Below are positions 32,958 to 43,575 of a stretch of 64,000 nucleotides of DNA, piece by piece. Every line of letters starts with the position of its first letter. Position 1 is the first letter of the stretch. The DNA comes from Anthoceros angustus (Eukaryota > Streptophyta > Anthocerotopsida > Anthocerotales > Anthocerotaceae). Under the pieces are notes generated by a model, which saw nothing but the letters and a program-made list of their open reading frames with translations, made no database searches and was not told the DNA's origin. The stretch spans positions 744,001 to 808,000 of the forward strand of contig MU008186.1 of the NCBI GenBank assembly GCA_010909165.1. The letters run 5' to 3'. Both the position numbers and the translations under genes were made by a program.

Positions 32958-34510
32958 TTACTGTGACTGTAGGAAGTCTTCAGACTTCCCCATACCAAGA
33001 CCTTTAACATGCCTTGCATGCAGATCCCTTCCAAGGGCTTTAGTAAGTATGTCAGCTGGATTATCAGCTGTTGGGATATATTGCAGTGTGATTTTTCCAG
33101 CTTGCACTAGCTCTCTGATAAAGTGGTATTCCACTTCAACATGCTTGGTTCTTGAGTGAAACACTGGATTTTTGGCTAATGCAATTGAGCCTTGGTTATC
33201 TGTATTTATAGTTGTACAAGTTGGTAAGCTTATGCCCATTTCTTTAAACAATAGCTTGAGCCATACAACTTCTTTAGCAGCAGCAGTTAGGACTCTGTAT
33301 TCAGCCTCTGTACTGGAAAGGGCTACTGTTGGCTGCTTTTTGCTGCTCCAACAGATAGGGCCTCCAGCAAAACAAATAACATACCCTGATACTGACTTCC
33401 TTGTGTCTATGTCCCCTGCATAGTCAGAGTCAGTATATACCTCTAGGTCTAGGGCATCCTTTTGATGCTGATACTTCAGCCCTAAGTCTGCTGTACCCTT
33501 TAGGTATCTAAACACTCGTTTGAGACTTTGCCAGTGTTCTTGACCAGGGTTTTCTAAGTACTGGGATAGCACACTTGTAGAATATGCTATCTCTAATCTA
33601 GTTGTATTTGAGGCATAGATTAATTTCCCTACACCCTTCCTGTAAGGTATGTTAGCCATAGCATCCTTCTCATTTTGTGTTTCAGGACTCATGTCTTTGC
33701 TGAGTTTAAGTCCAATAGGAAGTGGGGTTGCTGCAGGTTTAGCATCCTTAAGCCCCATTTGTTCAGCACTATCTAGGATGTACCTAGGCTGAGTTAGAGT
33801 GATAAGTCTTCTACTCCTATCTCGCTGAACATGTATTCCTAGACAGCTGTGAAGTGGTCCTAGGTTTGTCATATCAAATTTAGCTGCTAACAGTCCATTC
33901 AGTTCTAGAATATAGTTAGGGCTGTTGCAAACTAATATCAGGTCGTCTACATAGACAGCCAGATAGCAAACCACTTCACCTTTCCTTTGGACATACAAAC
34001 TGCCATCAGCCTTACATTTCTCAAAGCCTAAAGTCTGAAGCTCTTCATCAAGGGATTCGTTCCACTTTAGAGTTGACTGTTTAAGGCCATATAGAGTTTT
34101 CTTCAAAAGAAGAACATGATCCTCTTTCCCTTTAACCTCATAGCCTGGTGGCTGCTGCATGTAGATTTCTGTGTCAAGCTTCCCATGAAGGAAAGCTGTC
34201 TTCACATCAAACATTTGTAACTCATAGTCTTTGAATGCAGCTTCTGCGCAGAGAGTTCGAAAGGTAGCCATCTTTACAACAGGTGCATATGTCTCAAAAT
34301 AGTCAAGGCCTGGTACTTGGGAGAAGCCTCGAGCAACAAGCGAGCTTTGTACCTATCAAAGGTACCATCAGCCTTCACTTTGAGCTTGAATACCCACTTA
34401 CAAGACACCATTTTTCGTCCTGGAGGTAATTCAGCAAGTTCCCAAGTGCCATTTTTTATTAACGAGTCATACTCTGACTGTATGGCCATCTGGTCACAGT
34501 CTGTGGCCAC
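32958..34510 (-). pseudogene. pol: Copia-2 reverse transcriptase and RNase H, nearly intact
   Basis: An open frame of 437 codons (34271 to 32958) holds most of the reverse transcriptase: FDVKTAFLHG, IYMQQPPGY, LYGLKQS, catalytic YVDDLILV, LGPLHSCLGI. It also holds the complete RNase H: VYTDSDYAGD, RKSVSGY, ALSSTEAEY, INTDNQGSIALAKN, HHF-type region, PADILTKAL. The first part of the reverse transcriptase (SLIKNGTWEL, CKWVFKLK, RYKARL) is in a second frame at 34274-34510. One small frameshift near 34275-34330 therefore separates them. The LHSCLGI site replaces the usual LHYFLGI. Integrase is absent, so the piece is a fragment. Confidence 0.93.
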
Positions 34511-34545
34511 AGTCTGGTTTACTCTGAAGGTAGTCTGATCGGGTG

Positions 34546-36000
34546 TGAGGAGGACGTCCAGGACGAACCTGAGGACACCGAGGGCTTTGCGGATGGCATT
34601 CTACCATGTGGGGAGGACAAAGATGCGCGTTGGAGGAAGTCAAGGTGGGTCAAGAGGAGGAGGAGAACTCAAGAAGAGGCGAGGATGACCTCGGGATATT
34701 ATCCTGCACGTGATGGTTCACGGCGGTCGCTCGGATCGCGGAGGAGTGCAGTGCAGGCCTTCACAGTGGGAAATGTGAAGAAAGGGGGAACACAGGAGAG
34801 GCCCTGCAGATGGCAAACACATTCCTGAAAGGGACGGGCGGTAGCGAAAGCCAAACCTGTGGCAAGGCGGAGAAGCCTGGAATTGTGGAGGAGGAGGAGG
34901 AAGAGGATCCACCGCCAAGGTTGTGGAGAGATCTAAGGGCAGTAGTCGCCATTGGCGATGATAGGCTCGGCGCCATAAAAGCGAGATGCAAGTCGGGACG
35001 TCGAAAGGACGGTATTGCTATCAAGAGTCCGGGAGTCTACCTTGAAGTTGCCAATCAAGTCGCCGCACTCCCAAGATCCGTGTGAGGCAACAAGGTGAGG
35101 AAGCCGGATCTCGCGTGGGTAGAGGCTTTGATGCGTAAGATGAAACACGCCATGGGTAGCCGGTGTCTGCCAATGGTTGTGGTTGTCGACCTCTCGCAAT
35201 GTCCTCACAAAGAGAACTTTGACGCGTTGAGAAGGTGGGATGAGGGCTTTACAATTTCTTCGCCTTGGGAGGGAACCATTCCTTCCGTGCAAGGTCCCGC
35301 TCGATCCGCACTCAATGAAGGAAGAGTTCAAGTGGATGGATGCATATGTGCTAATGGACTCATCGAGGACGAGATGAGGATCGATGAGTCCGAGTCACTG
35401 AAGTCCCGCCAGTGAAACCGCGGACGTCCGGTGCGGCGGTGAGTATCATGGACACCACGGCGGCAGACAAACCGAGGCTTCCGGATCCCCATGTGGTATT
35501 GAAGAAGCATTGTTGGGATGCCTCGCCACCGGAGTATCGGGTTGCTCCCAACAAGCAAAGATCATGGGTTGCTTCAATTTAGCCATAGCGGTGGCCATAG
35601 CGGTGTAGTAGCTGTCTGGAGCTCTTCGTCCATTGGACACGGCATGGAAATGGTATAACCGGAGGAGCATTCAAGAACCCAAGTGGCTCTTCCAGATGAA
35701 GTGATAGTGGATTTACACTAGCTAGACGATATTTGGACATGAGCGAGAGGTTTATACAGTAGGCCACAGAATGCTGCAAGAAGGGAACGCCTAGAACAAA
35801 GAAGATGCAGGATTGCACAGTAGATCCAGTGGCATGATGATTGCGGTCCAGCGGAGATGATCCGACGGCCGTCCTTTCTCGCTGGGTGGGCTGGATGTAG
35901 ACCATGAAGTCACTGGACCAGTAGCGCAAGTCCACCGGTGGCGATCAAAACCCTAATGCATTGGAGGGTAGGTATTTGGAAGAGTGGGTGCTACAACCCT
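34546..36000. other. Unassigned sequence right of Copia-2
   Basis: No gene is recognised with confidence. A minus-strand frame at 34761-35024 contains MATTALRSLHNLGGG, a serine run and later arginines with almost no acidic residues, which resembles a plastid transit peptide. It runs toward the truncated end of Copia-2, so it might be a first exon. Plus-strand charged frames (34810-35085 with EEEEEEDPPPRLW) overlap it, and the two readings cannot both be real. Confidence 0.25.
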
Positions 36001-36004
36001 CCCA

Positions 36005-36420
36005 GCCGTAGAAAAGGTCGACGCAGTGCACCCTTTGAAGAAACATGTGCAACCAATCAAGCTTTTGGAGACCACAATCATGGGTTATGATTTCGAGGTT
36101 GACGAGGAACAAGACTTTGAGCAAAGACACAATGGACATCTTTGGGGAGGAAGGTCTTGAGTTACAGGCGAGCCAAGTGAGGCAGAAGCTTTGCTTCCTC
36201 CACACATTGATGGTGAAGCAAGTGGTGACGAGCAGATTGATTCCGAAGACTTGGACAGCGTTGAATCTTAGATGCATCAGATTGATTATTTGGTAGACTT
36301 CTTTGGAAGGTGTGGACTGGGTGAGAGCAGGATCTTAACCCACCAAGGATTCGAGAATTTCGAGGTTGGCCCAGGAGAGATCTTGAGTGAGGCAGGTGAA
36401 TACATAGTCGTGGCATAGAT
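36005..36420 (+). pseudogene. Acidic open frame with two stops, unassigned
   Basis: One plus-strand frame reads coherently with hydrophilic, acidic protein-like sequence: VEKVDAVHPLKKHVQPIKLL, YDFEVDEEQDFEQ, then after a TGA EPSEAEALLPPHIDGEASGD and DEQIDSEDLDSVES. After a TAG it continues with MHQIDYLVDFFGRCG and ENFEVGPGEILSEAGEY. Two isolated stops in an otherwise coherent frame suggest a decayed exon or a transposon spacer. No family is recognised. The opposite strand is also open over part of the stretch (35945-36277), which weakens the call. Confidence 0.3.
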
Positions 36421-37260
36421 GTTTTGAGGGTATATGTGGATGTGTGATCCAGTGTTCATGTTTTGACATAGAGTTTTGATCTTGATGCATTGTGCCCTTG
36501 TACCGGATGTCCGTGCTAAAGCTCTCAGTCGGTTTTTAATTGTGGTGAGCAATCCGGCAAGCTGTTCGGCGGCCAGCGGTATTTGGGTTTTGTGATAGGG
36601 TGCGAGGCTCGAGCCTTACGTGATTGAGGTGCGGTAGCGGGCTTTTGGTGACAGGCGGGGTTGGGGGCGGTGAGGGCGTAAACGCCTGCGCTGCCGTGTG
36701 ATGGGGAGCGGACGGAGGCGTGCGGCCAAGAGCAGTCGGCGTGAGGGAGCCGGATTACAGGCCGTGCGCCACGCGTCCAGATTCTAATGAGGCGGCGGTC
36801 ACAGGGGCCGAGGGGCAGGCCATTTGCGATGAGGCGGGGAGGCGGGGTGCAATAATGACTATATGGGCGGGGTGCCTATACTGCAGAAGCCTTCCAATGT
36901 CTTTTCTCTCTCTCTTCGTTAACTTCCTTTCCGTCATTTTGTTTTTCCAATCCTTTTACACAATAAAAGGATTATCATCCTTCTCGTAATTAGGCTCTAA
37001 TCAAAATAGTTTTTGGTTAAATCACACATATTCTATTGGAGTAGATGGAGTGTAATATGGTTGTGTCTTCTCTTGAATAGTACTTTTTGAGCTGCTGATT
37101 GTATGGTCCGGATAAATGTATAATCATTTGAATATTTCATCCAAGCGAGAATATTTCAATTTAAACCATTGTCGAATTCATATATAAAACTTATCTATTT
37201 TTAACTTTAGTACTCACCTCAAAGAGTGAAAACAACTCGTTTTGATTCTTGATAACTACA
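36421..37260. other. No gene seen
   Basis: A GC-rich stretch at 36580-36870 passes into AT-rich sequence from 36900. No coding signal or repeat match to the rest of the window was found. Confidence 0.4.
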
Positions 37261-37269
37261 AACAAAAAG

Positions 37270-38666
37270 TAAAAGTAATTAGTCATTTACCTCCATTTCA
37301 ATTCGGAGAAGATCTTTCTTTGCATATACCTTTTACAAGCGTTAAACACGTGTGAAGATTCCCCACCTGGAAATGTGATCGTATGTTACGAAGAAACATA
37401 AACATTAGAATTTTTCTTGGAATGCAAGCGGATATTACCTTTCAAGCGATGTACCTTTTGAATATTTTTCGTTGTCTCGGTTCTTCCATGAGAGACAACA
37501 AGTTCGTTTTCAACTCCTTATTTTCAATTGCCTATCTGCATTCAATGCATACGAATTACATTACATAGAATTATATGTAATGAAAATAATAGAGAAAGAG
37601 TTATCGCGCTTACTTGCTTGGATCTCATCTGTCTGCTCGAATGTTGGGTTGGACCCATCTTCATTCAAGATGGGCTGTGCTCTTTTAGACTATGCTCCCA
37701 AATTGCGAATACTTAGTTTTAAAGTCTTGAAAAGTGGTGGATATTGAAAATTGCTCATCCACTTTCCAAACTCGGTGAACTCAAGTGACGGCCGTAAGTT
37801 GGTCCATCCTCCTTGAAGTCATCAATTTTCTCTTTTTGCACGATCAAAAACCAAAATCATTACTTTCTTAAACCAAAATCATATTAATCCAAATTATATA
37901 CATTATACATTTTGTATTGGAGATGGCTGCGTTGTCAATGTTGTTGTCAATCTATCGACTTTGTCCTTTATATTTTTTGGACGACTTGTTTTCCGGCGAT
38001 ACGAATGCCAAGTTATAAAGGTAAATGTGAAGAAGCAAAGAAGGTATGAATGTAATTTGATTACCTCGATCTTGCTGGATTGAACTTTGATATCCCTCAA
38101 CATTGTTTGCATTGAAAATCGGTGTCCATTAAACCTTTCCACAAGTGTGTATGTTTCCGGCTCAATTGTTTGTTGTCGAAGGTTCTTTTTTAATATCCTG
38201 CGAGATAAATTTAGGGTTAAGATTTTGGATTTGAGCATACTTAGATCAATTTATGAATTAAAGAAAAGCTTACCTTCTTTATCTTATTCAATCAAGGTGC
38301 ATCTCGCAAAAGATGCTTAAGGTCTTGTTTGTCCATGATGAGAACATTGTGTGCTCGCAGAGGACGCAACCCACGGTTTTGTTAGACTCACCAACGAGAA
38401 CATACAGACTAACAACAATCATTTTTCCGAATACCTTTTTCTACGATCTTTCTTATCTCCAGTGGTGGTTCAAACTGAAGCCATATCCGGATCCCCATGG
38501 GTGGGAAGTAATTTGTCGAGTGGCGCTCAGTGGTGGCGCCCGTAGTTGCTAGGGGTTGACACAATAAATATTAGTAAAAGTAAAAAGCAAAGTAAAAACG
38601 TAAATACGAAGAACAATCAAGTACCTTCTTGGATTTGAAAATCGTTATTGCCGTTGTCGATTCCAT
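37270..38666 (-). pseudogene. Candidate spliced gene on minus strand, exon-like segments
   Basis: Several short protein-like segments on the minus strand are bordered by splice-like signals. They are 38666-38625 (ATG, MESTTAITIFKSKK, donor AAG|GTACTT); about 38548-38435 (TNYFPPMGIRIWLQFEPPLE, acceptor CCCTAG); about 38425-38290 (VSLYVLVGESNKTVGCVLCE); about 38197-38062 (ILKKNLRQQTIEPETYTLVE, acceptor CTCGCAG, donor GAG|GTAATC); about 37800-37610 (RPSLEFTEFGKWMSNFQYPP and later ILNEDGSNPTFEQTDEIQ, donor GTAAGC, with one TAG inside); about 37545-37465 (ENKELKTNLLSLMEEPRQRK); and about 37340-37300 (AKKDLLRIEME, donor GTAAAT). Phases do not all agree, and one gap (38434-38409) is too short for an intron. 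It is either decayed or partly mis-assembled. No family is recognised. It starts just beyond the Copia-3 LTR. Confidence 0.4.
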
Positions 38667-38856
38667 CTGATTCAAACGAAAAGCCACCGTAACACCGTCA
38701 AATCAAGCGCCAAGACGCATCAAGACATCGCGCATCAAAACACTGACGACGCGCCAGACAAAGATCATGATGAGCAAGAGAGGATCGTGGGGCAGCAAGG
38801 CCGGTGGAAAGAGGAGAGGAGAGGAGGAGGAGCTCTCTCACATTGAGATGAGGCTT

Positions 38857-38874
38857 GGAGGTATTTATACCTCC
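38857..38874 (-). promoter_or_regulatory. TATA box inside a palindrome (Copia-3 LTR)
   Basis: On the minus strand it reads GGAGGTATAAATACCTCC. The 7-base arms pair perfectly around the TATAAATA core. It directs transcription toward lower coordinates, that is, out of the element toward 38.67 kb. Confidence 0.7.
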
Positions 38875-38938
38875 AATAGGGCTCCCTAGGAAGCTCCACA
38901 AGAAGCCCTAGGAAGGAGCACAAGAAGCTTCCTAGTGA

Positions 38939-38952
38939 TTAGCTTAAGCTAA
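38939..38952. repeat. 14-bp perfect palindrome (Copia-3 LTR)
   Basis: TTAGCTTAAGCTAA in the U3 region, between the TATA palindrome and the inverted repeat at 38978-39004. Confidence 0.95.
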
Positions 38953-38977
38953 ACTAATGATACTTAATCGACACCTA

Positions 38978-39004
38978 ACTTAGACTAAGTGTATTAGTCT
39001 AAGT
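38978..39004. repeat. Inverted repeat, 11-bp arms (Copia-3 LTR)
   Basis: ACTTAGACTAA, spacer GTGTA, TTAGTCTAAGT. Perfect arms close to the LTR start. Confidence 0.95.
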
Positions 39005-39023
39005 ACATTGGGCTTTAATACCC

Positions 39024-41560
39024 TTACAACCTCCCACTTAAAGGCCAATTTACCTTCAGAGGAGAATGGACTATCTCATGCCCATCTGTCCGAGCTTGTG
39101 CAAATTGCTGTAGAGAGTCCCTTGGTAAGAATATCTCAGGGGTTGGTGGTGAACCTTGACAAGTTGTACCCTCTTGTCCCAACACCTCTCGAATGAAGTG
39201 ATACTTCACATCCACATGTTTAGTCTTCGCATGAAACATCGGATTCTTTGCCAATTGGATAGCACTGCTATCACAATGCAACACCGGCAGCCTCAACCTT
39301 GATCCCCAAGTCTCCCACTAAACGAGCAAGCCATATGGCTTCCTTGCAAGCCTCTGCAACATACTCGGCCTGTGGTAGATAGCGAATGCACGATCGCAAA
39401 CGAGATCGCCATGAGATCGCCTCCAAAGCACACGTGAAGACATAACTCGATGTGGACCTCCTTTTGTCCATATCCTCGCATAATCGATCTGGTACCCAAC
39501 CACATGCATCTTCACTACCAAAACATATGCACAAAGCTTTTGTACCATTCGATACCTCATAACTCCTTTTATCGCCTCCCAATGCTTCTTGCCGTGGTTT
39601 GACATAAACTGCTAACCACTCCCACGCAAAGGCAATGTCGACGTAGCAATCATTGCATACATCAAACTCCCTACATGATGAGTATGGGACCTTCTCCACT
39701 TTGTCCTCCTCGTAGCTTGGGCAATCCGCGCTTGAAAGTTTCACATATGGAGGCAATGGAGTACCCAATGGCTTCCCTTCTCCATGTTGAAACGTTGAAG
39801 CACACGTTAATGTATTCAGAGACAAAATAAAGCGACGCTTATGTCCTGCTCCGACACGCATGCCAAGTATATGGCTCGCCTCCCAAGTCTCGCTATTTCA
39901 AAGTGAGCATTCAACTTTGACTTCAACGAAATCCAAGATCGCTCCAAAGAATTAGCATATCATCCACATAGAGGATCAAAATGAGCAAGCTTTGATCCTT
40001 AGCTTGCTCAGATAGAGGCAATGATCCTCATCGCCACGCTTTGTAGCCTTGAGAAAGCATAAATGAGTGGAACTTGTGATACCACCGGGTGCCCGTTTCA
40101 AACCATAAAGGCTCTTCCTCAACTCGCACACCGATGCTCTTTGCCCTTCTCAACAAAACCTTCCGTTGTGCATGTAGACGCCCCTCTTGAAGGTCACCAT
40201 GCAAGAATGCCGTTGACATCCATCCGCATAAGTTCCATATCATCTCGCAACCAAAGCAAGAACACATCGCAAAGTTGTCATTTTGACTATCGGTGAGAAA
40301 ATCTCATCAAAGTCAATGCCTGTTGTTGCTTGAAACCCTTAGCAACCAATCGCCTTGTACTTTGGTTTGCCATCAAGTATGACCTTCATCTTGTACACCA
40401 TTTGCACTGAGTGCCTTCTTATCCTAGCAACCAACCAACTCCCAAGTTTGGTTCTTATGCGTAATTCATTTCGATCGCATGGCCTTCTCCCACTTCTTGT
40501 TACTCGTTGACATGGCCTCTTTGTAAGAAGAGGGTTCCCCACAACTGTCGATAACATAATCCGAGATGGATCATACCGTGAGGTCGTGTAATCCGCCTCG
40601 ACCACGGCAGTGCACCTCTATAGGTGCTTGTTCGACTCTTGGTTCATCTATGGTGGAGGAATGTGCTCGCACATTACCACCAAACCCCGCCATGATGATC
40701 ATGTCCATCTTCTTGGAAGATCACCCTTCGCACCTCCACGCTTGGAGTAGGCTTCTGCGTGCATCTTGTTCTCATTGAAGAACACGTACGAACAACCTTT
40801 CTAGCCTCGGATCCCACAAACGGTATCCCATCTCACCGAATCACCATAGCCAAGAAAAATACATTTCTTGGACTTAGGTGCCAACTTGTCCGAAACTCTT
40901 TTGGAACATGGCAAGATGCCTCACAGCCCAAACACTCGCATGCTTGTAGGATGGTTTCTTTCCGCACCATAGCTCCTCCGAACTCGCTCATCAATGCCTT
41001 ATTAGGAGATCTCATTAAGATGAATGCAGTGACATCGCCCAAAACCCATTAGGCAATCCGAGTTTGACAACAAACTACGCATCCTCTCCTCGAATGGTTC
41101 TGCTCATCCGCCGCCCACACCATTTTGTGGAGGAGTATACTGCAAATTCTTTTGATTCCCTTGGAATCAATGACTGAAAGCTGAAACATACTCGCCACCA
41201 TTATCCGCCCTTAGACACTTCAATCGGTGACCGATTCTCTACAAGGGTGACAAATTTCAAACACCGCCGAACTTCATCCTTTTTCCTCAAAGGATAAAAC
41301 CCACACCTTGCGTGAGAAATCATCTATGAAAGTGACAAAATAGAGGCACCGCCTAATGATGCAGGCATAGGTCCACATACATCAGTGAACCAACTCAAGA
41401 GGTTTACTCCTACTTTTACCTCGTGTTCGATGTGATGATTTTGTCTGCTTTCCCATATAAACAAAGGCTCACATCGAGAGATCAGAAGTTAAGAACAGGA
41501 TATAACCGTAACGAGATAAAACCTTCATTCCCTTCTCGAGACATATGTCCTAACCGCAAT
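39024..41560 (-). pseudogene. pol: Copia-3 integrase, reverse transcriptase and RNase H, frameshifted
   Basis: RNase H is seen at 39024-39296 (SAIQLAKNPMFHAKTKHVDV, YHFIRE) with the connecting part at 39271-39861. Reverse transcriptase pieces at 39900-40605 include WKFTRW-like, IDFDEIFSPIVKMTTLRCVL, MELMRMDV, SLYGLKRAP and a degraded metal site near 39960 (SMWMI in place of YVDDM). The integrase C-terminal SH3-like part is at 40833-41042 (FGCEAFCHVPKE, FLGYG). The integrase core at 41100-41560 is visible only as scattered pieces. Frame changes occur about every 100 bases. It cannot encode active enzymes as written. Confidence 0.82.
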
Positions 41561-42017
41561 GCCACAAGGAAACATTTGGTGCTCTCAACGATCACATGAT
41601 CTTTGATGTTTACTCAAGTGAGTACAAAGTGCCACACTTCGATCCACGAGCTAACACAAGAGAACCTTTGGAGATCTTCCAAGAGTGATCCCCAAAACCA
41701 GTGGTAACCAAAGATCATCCAACCGCCCGCGCTAATCATGCTCTTTGTCAACTTCGAACATGCCTAACGCCCTTCAAAGATGAATGAAGATCCGTTGTCA
41801 AACTTGAGTTGCACATCACCCACGCCCGCGATCCGCATGCATAGTTATTTCCAAGCCTAACGATCCTTTCCTTGTAGCATCATACGTTAAACCACTCTAT
41901 GAGGAGTAACATGGAAAGATGCACCGAGTCAATTATCCAATTGCGTAATAAATGACTATCCACACGTTAATCAGATTCAAGTAAGAAGAGATAAGGACAT
42001 CTCCGCCCCTCCGTAGT

Positions 42018-42790
42018 TTAACTCTTCCAACTCGATGACGTCGCCTTCTTGTCGCCCCGCTTCTTCTTTTCCTTGGTCCTTTTGAACTTCACTCTTTTGA
42101 AGTGACCCCTTTTGTGACAATAGTGACACTCCACATTCTTGTTACGACTACGAGATTTGCTACGAGAGAAGCTCGTCCTATTGCTTCCCTTCGCAGCGGA
42201 CCTCCCTCTCACTATGAGGGCACCGGAACCTTTGAAGGTTCCATGTTTTTCCTGCTCACCTCGCCAATGTGCTACCTTCTACATTTACAATGGTAAGACC
42301 ACCAAAGTGAATTACTCGAGTCGCATTTAAAGGTGTCCCAACTCTCCGTAATGTGACCAATGTAAACATAGCTCTCACTAACTGGGAACGTGATACCTTG
42401 AGATGAGAGTCCTGAAAATGGTATTGAAATCATTCGATGATCGGACATCCTCGTCCCTTCCTTCATCTTCAAGTCCACCAAATGTTTCAACCAATACACC
42501 GAGAAGCCGCACTTTGCTTCTCATACAGTCACATCCGCCATCCGTAACTCGTGGTCTTATCTTTCACATTGAAGTACACTGCTTTTGACAATGTTAGCAT
42601 GATAGTAGATCTAGCAAGCTCATCCAGTCCCGCCACTCATCCCGTCATACTATCCGGTTTGACGCCTAACAACTTTATGGGCTTGATCCGCTCGCACTAG
42701 AACATTATACACTTGTTCTTTCCGTAACGGAAGTTAGTACCATCTAACTTCTCGATATTGAACATGATTTTCGATGATGAAGACATCATG
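42018..42790 (-). pseudogene. gag: Copia-3 gag, frameshifted
   Basis: The minus strand starts near 42760 with NIEKLDGTNFRYGKNK, the standard LDGTNF start of Copia gag. At 42272-42499 is the UBN2-type core (LVDLKMKEGTRMSDH, LSSQGI, ESWDTFK). At 42018-42212 a basic stretch leads to a zinc knuckle CHYCHKRGHFKR whose last cysteine is not in frame. Gag would package element RNA. Frameshifts separate all three parts. Confidence 0.8.
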
Positions 42791-42840
42791 ACTCAAAATC
42801 GATACAGAGAAACACTCGACTCGCCTCATATCGGGGTAAA

Positions 42841-43575
42841 AGTCAAAGAAGAAAGTCAGCCACCGGTGACGCTGGCCCGTGGTATTTTCCTTTTCGCTGG
42901 ACTATTCCGACTCCCGAATGTTCCGTCCTCAACATTCTCGATGTTGACGACTTCTGCCACGCCCGGCTGCTCCCGGCAAGACCTTACACTGACGGAATGG
43001 CTACTACATATAGGCATACGCCACGCCTCGGGCGTTTCAGATGTCTCATTGCATGGCGCCAGAGAGACTGTCGAGCCATCTACGCGGACACGTGGCGCAC
43101 TGCCGCCTAGCTGCCATAACAGCTCTCAAGCCTGTTACAGCCAAGCCGCCACCAGTTGCCTTGGCTACGCCTCAATGGCCAACAAGTTCGGTTGGATGCC
43201 CACAAGCCAGTGCATGGCCGAGTGCGGGGTCAATACTGCTCGTGCATGGGCGTAGCCGCTTCAGTCTCCCGCTGGGCTGTCGGGCGCAGCCTACAGCTTC
43301 AAGGTCTTCGGCCGGGCTTGGCCCACCTTTCACATGCGCCGCAGTTCTCAAGGTCTCTGGCCGGCGCCAGCGTTTGTGGGCCGGCAGTGCCACAAGATGC
43401 CCCAACCCTCACGGCAACCGCTGGTCATGCAAGCTCAAGATGCCGCTTTCGTGCGCACACCAAAAGTCGGGCTACTGCCGGCCTGACGGCATTCCACGCG
43501 CCCGCGGTCCGCAGGCCCGCCCGCCCATGCCCGCACGGCCTACCAGCAAAGTAGCCTCCCAGGAGGTTACTTAGG
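42841..43575. other. GC-rich segment, unassigned
   Basis: About 730 bases of markedly higher GC than the flanks, with small internal repeats (GGTCTTCGGCCGGGCTTGG and GGTCTCTGGCCGG near 43305-43370). Long frames are open on both strands because stops are rare. It sits where the Copia-3 leader and 5' LTR should be, but does not match the 3' LTR. Confidence 0.35.

Larger units (their letters stand above)
31480..34545 (-). mobile_element. Copia-2: 5'-truncated Copia element with antisense passenger gene
   Basis: On the minus strand it keeps the reverse transcriptase and RNase H (34510-32958), then about 1.19 kb of extra sequence, then a polypurine tract (31772-31763) and a 3' LTR (31762 leftward). 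Integrase, gag, primer site and 5' LTR are missing, because similarity ends near 34545. In Copia-1 and Copia-3 the polypurine tract follows pol within about 20 bases. The extra block in Copia-2 holds an intact spliced gene on the opposite strand. The coding part has only one obvious frame break, so this element decayed less than the others. Confidence 0.75.
38667..39028 (-). repeat. Copia-3 3' LTR with palindromic U3
   Basis: Starts on the minus strand at TGTAAGGG after the polypurine tract. The TATA box is TATAAATA in the centre of the palindrome at 38857-38874. Upstream of it in U3 are a 14-bp palindrome, an 11-bp-arm inverted repeat and a repeated CCTAGGAAG-CACAAGAAGC motif (38886-38933). 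The lower edge is not fixed, since no second copy exists; it is placed at the ATG of the downstream candidate gene. Confidence 0.65.
38667..42800 (-). mobile_element. Copia-3: Ty1/copia element, strongly frameshifted, 5' LTR not found
   Basis: Minus-strand order is gag (42790-42018), integrase (about 41560-40640), reverse transcriptase (40605-39900), RNase H (39860-39024), polypurine tract (39042-39029) and 3' LTR (39028 leftward). The domain order is that of Ty1/copia. No second LTR and no primer-binding site were seen near 42.8-43.6 kb, where an unrelated GC-rich segment begins. Coding sequence is broken at short intervals. Confidence 0.85.

Noticed and set aside
38409-38434. Intron between two exon-like segments of the 37-38.7 kb candidate gene
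   Set aside because: GT and AG are present but the gap is only 26 nt, too short to be spliced; a frameshift is more likely.
43041-43574. 177-codon open frame in the GC-rich block
   Set aside because: Both strands and several frames are open here because stops are rare in GC-rich sequence; no domain seen.
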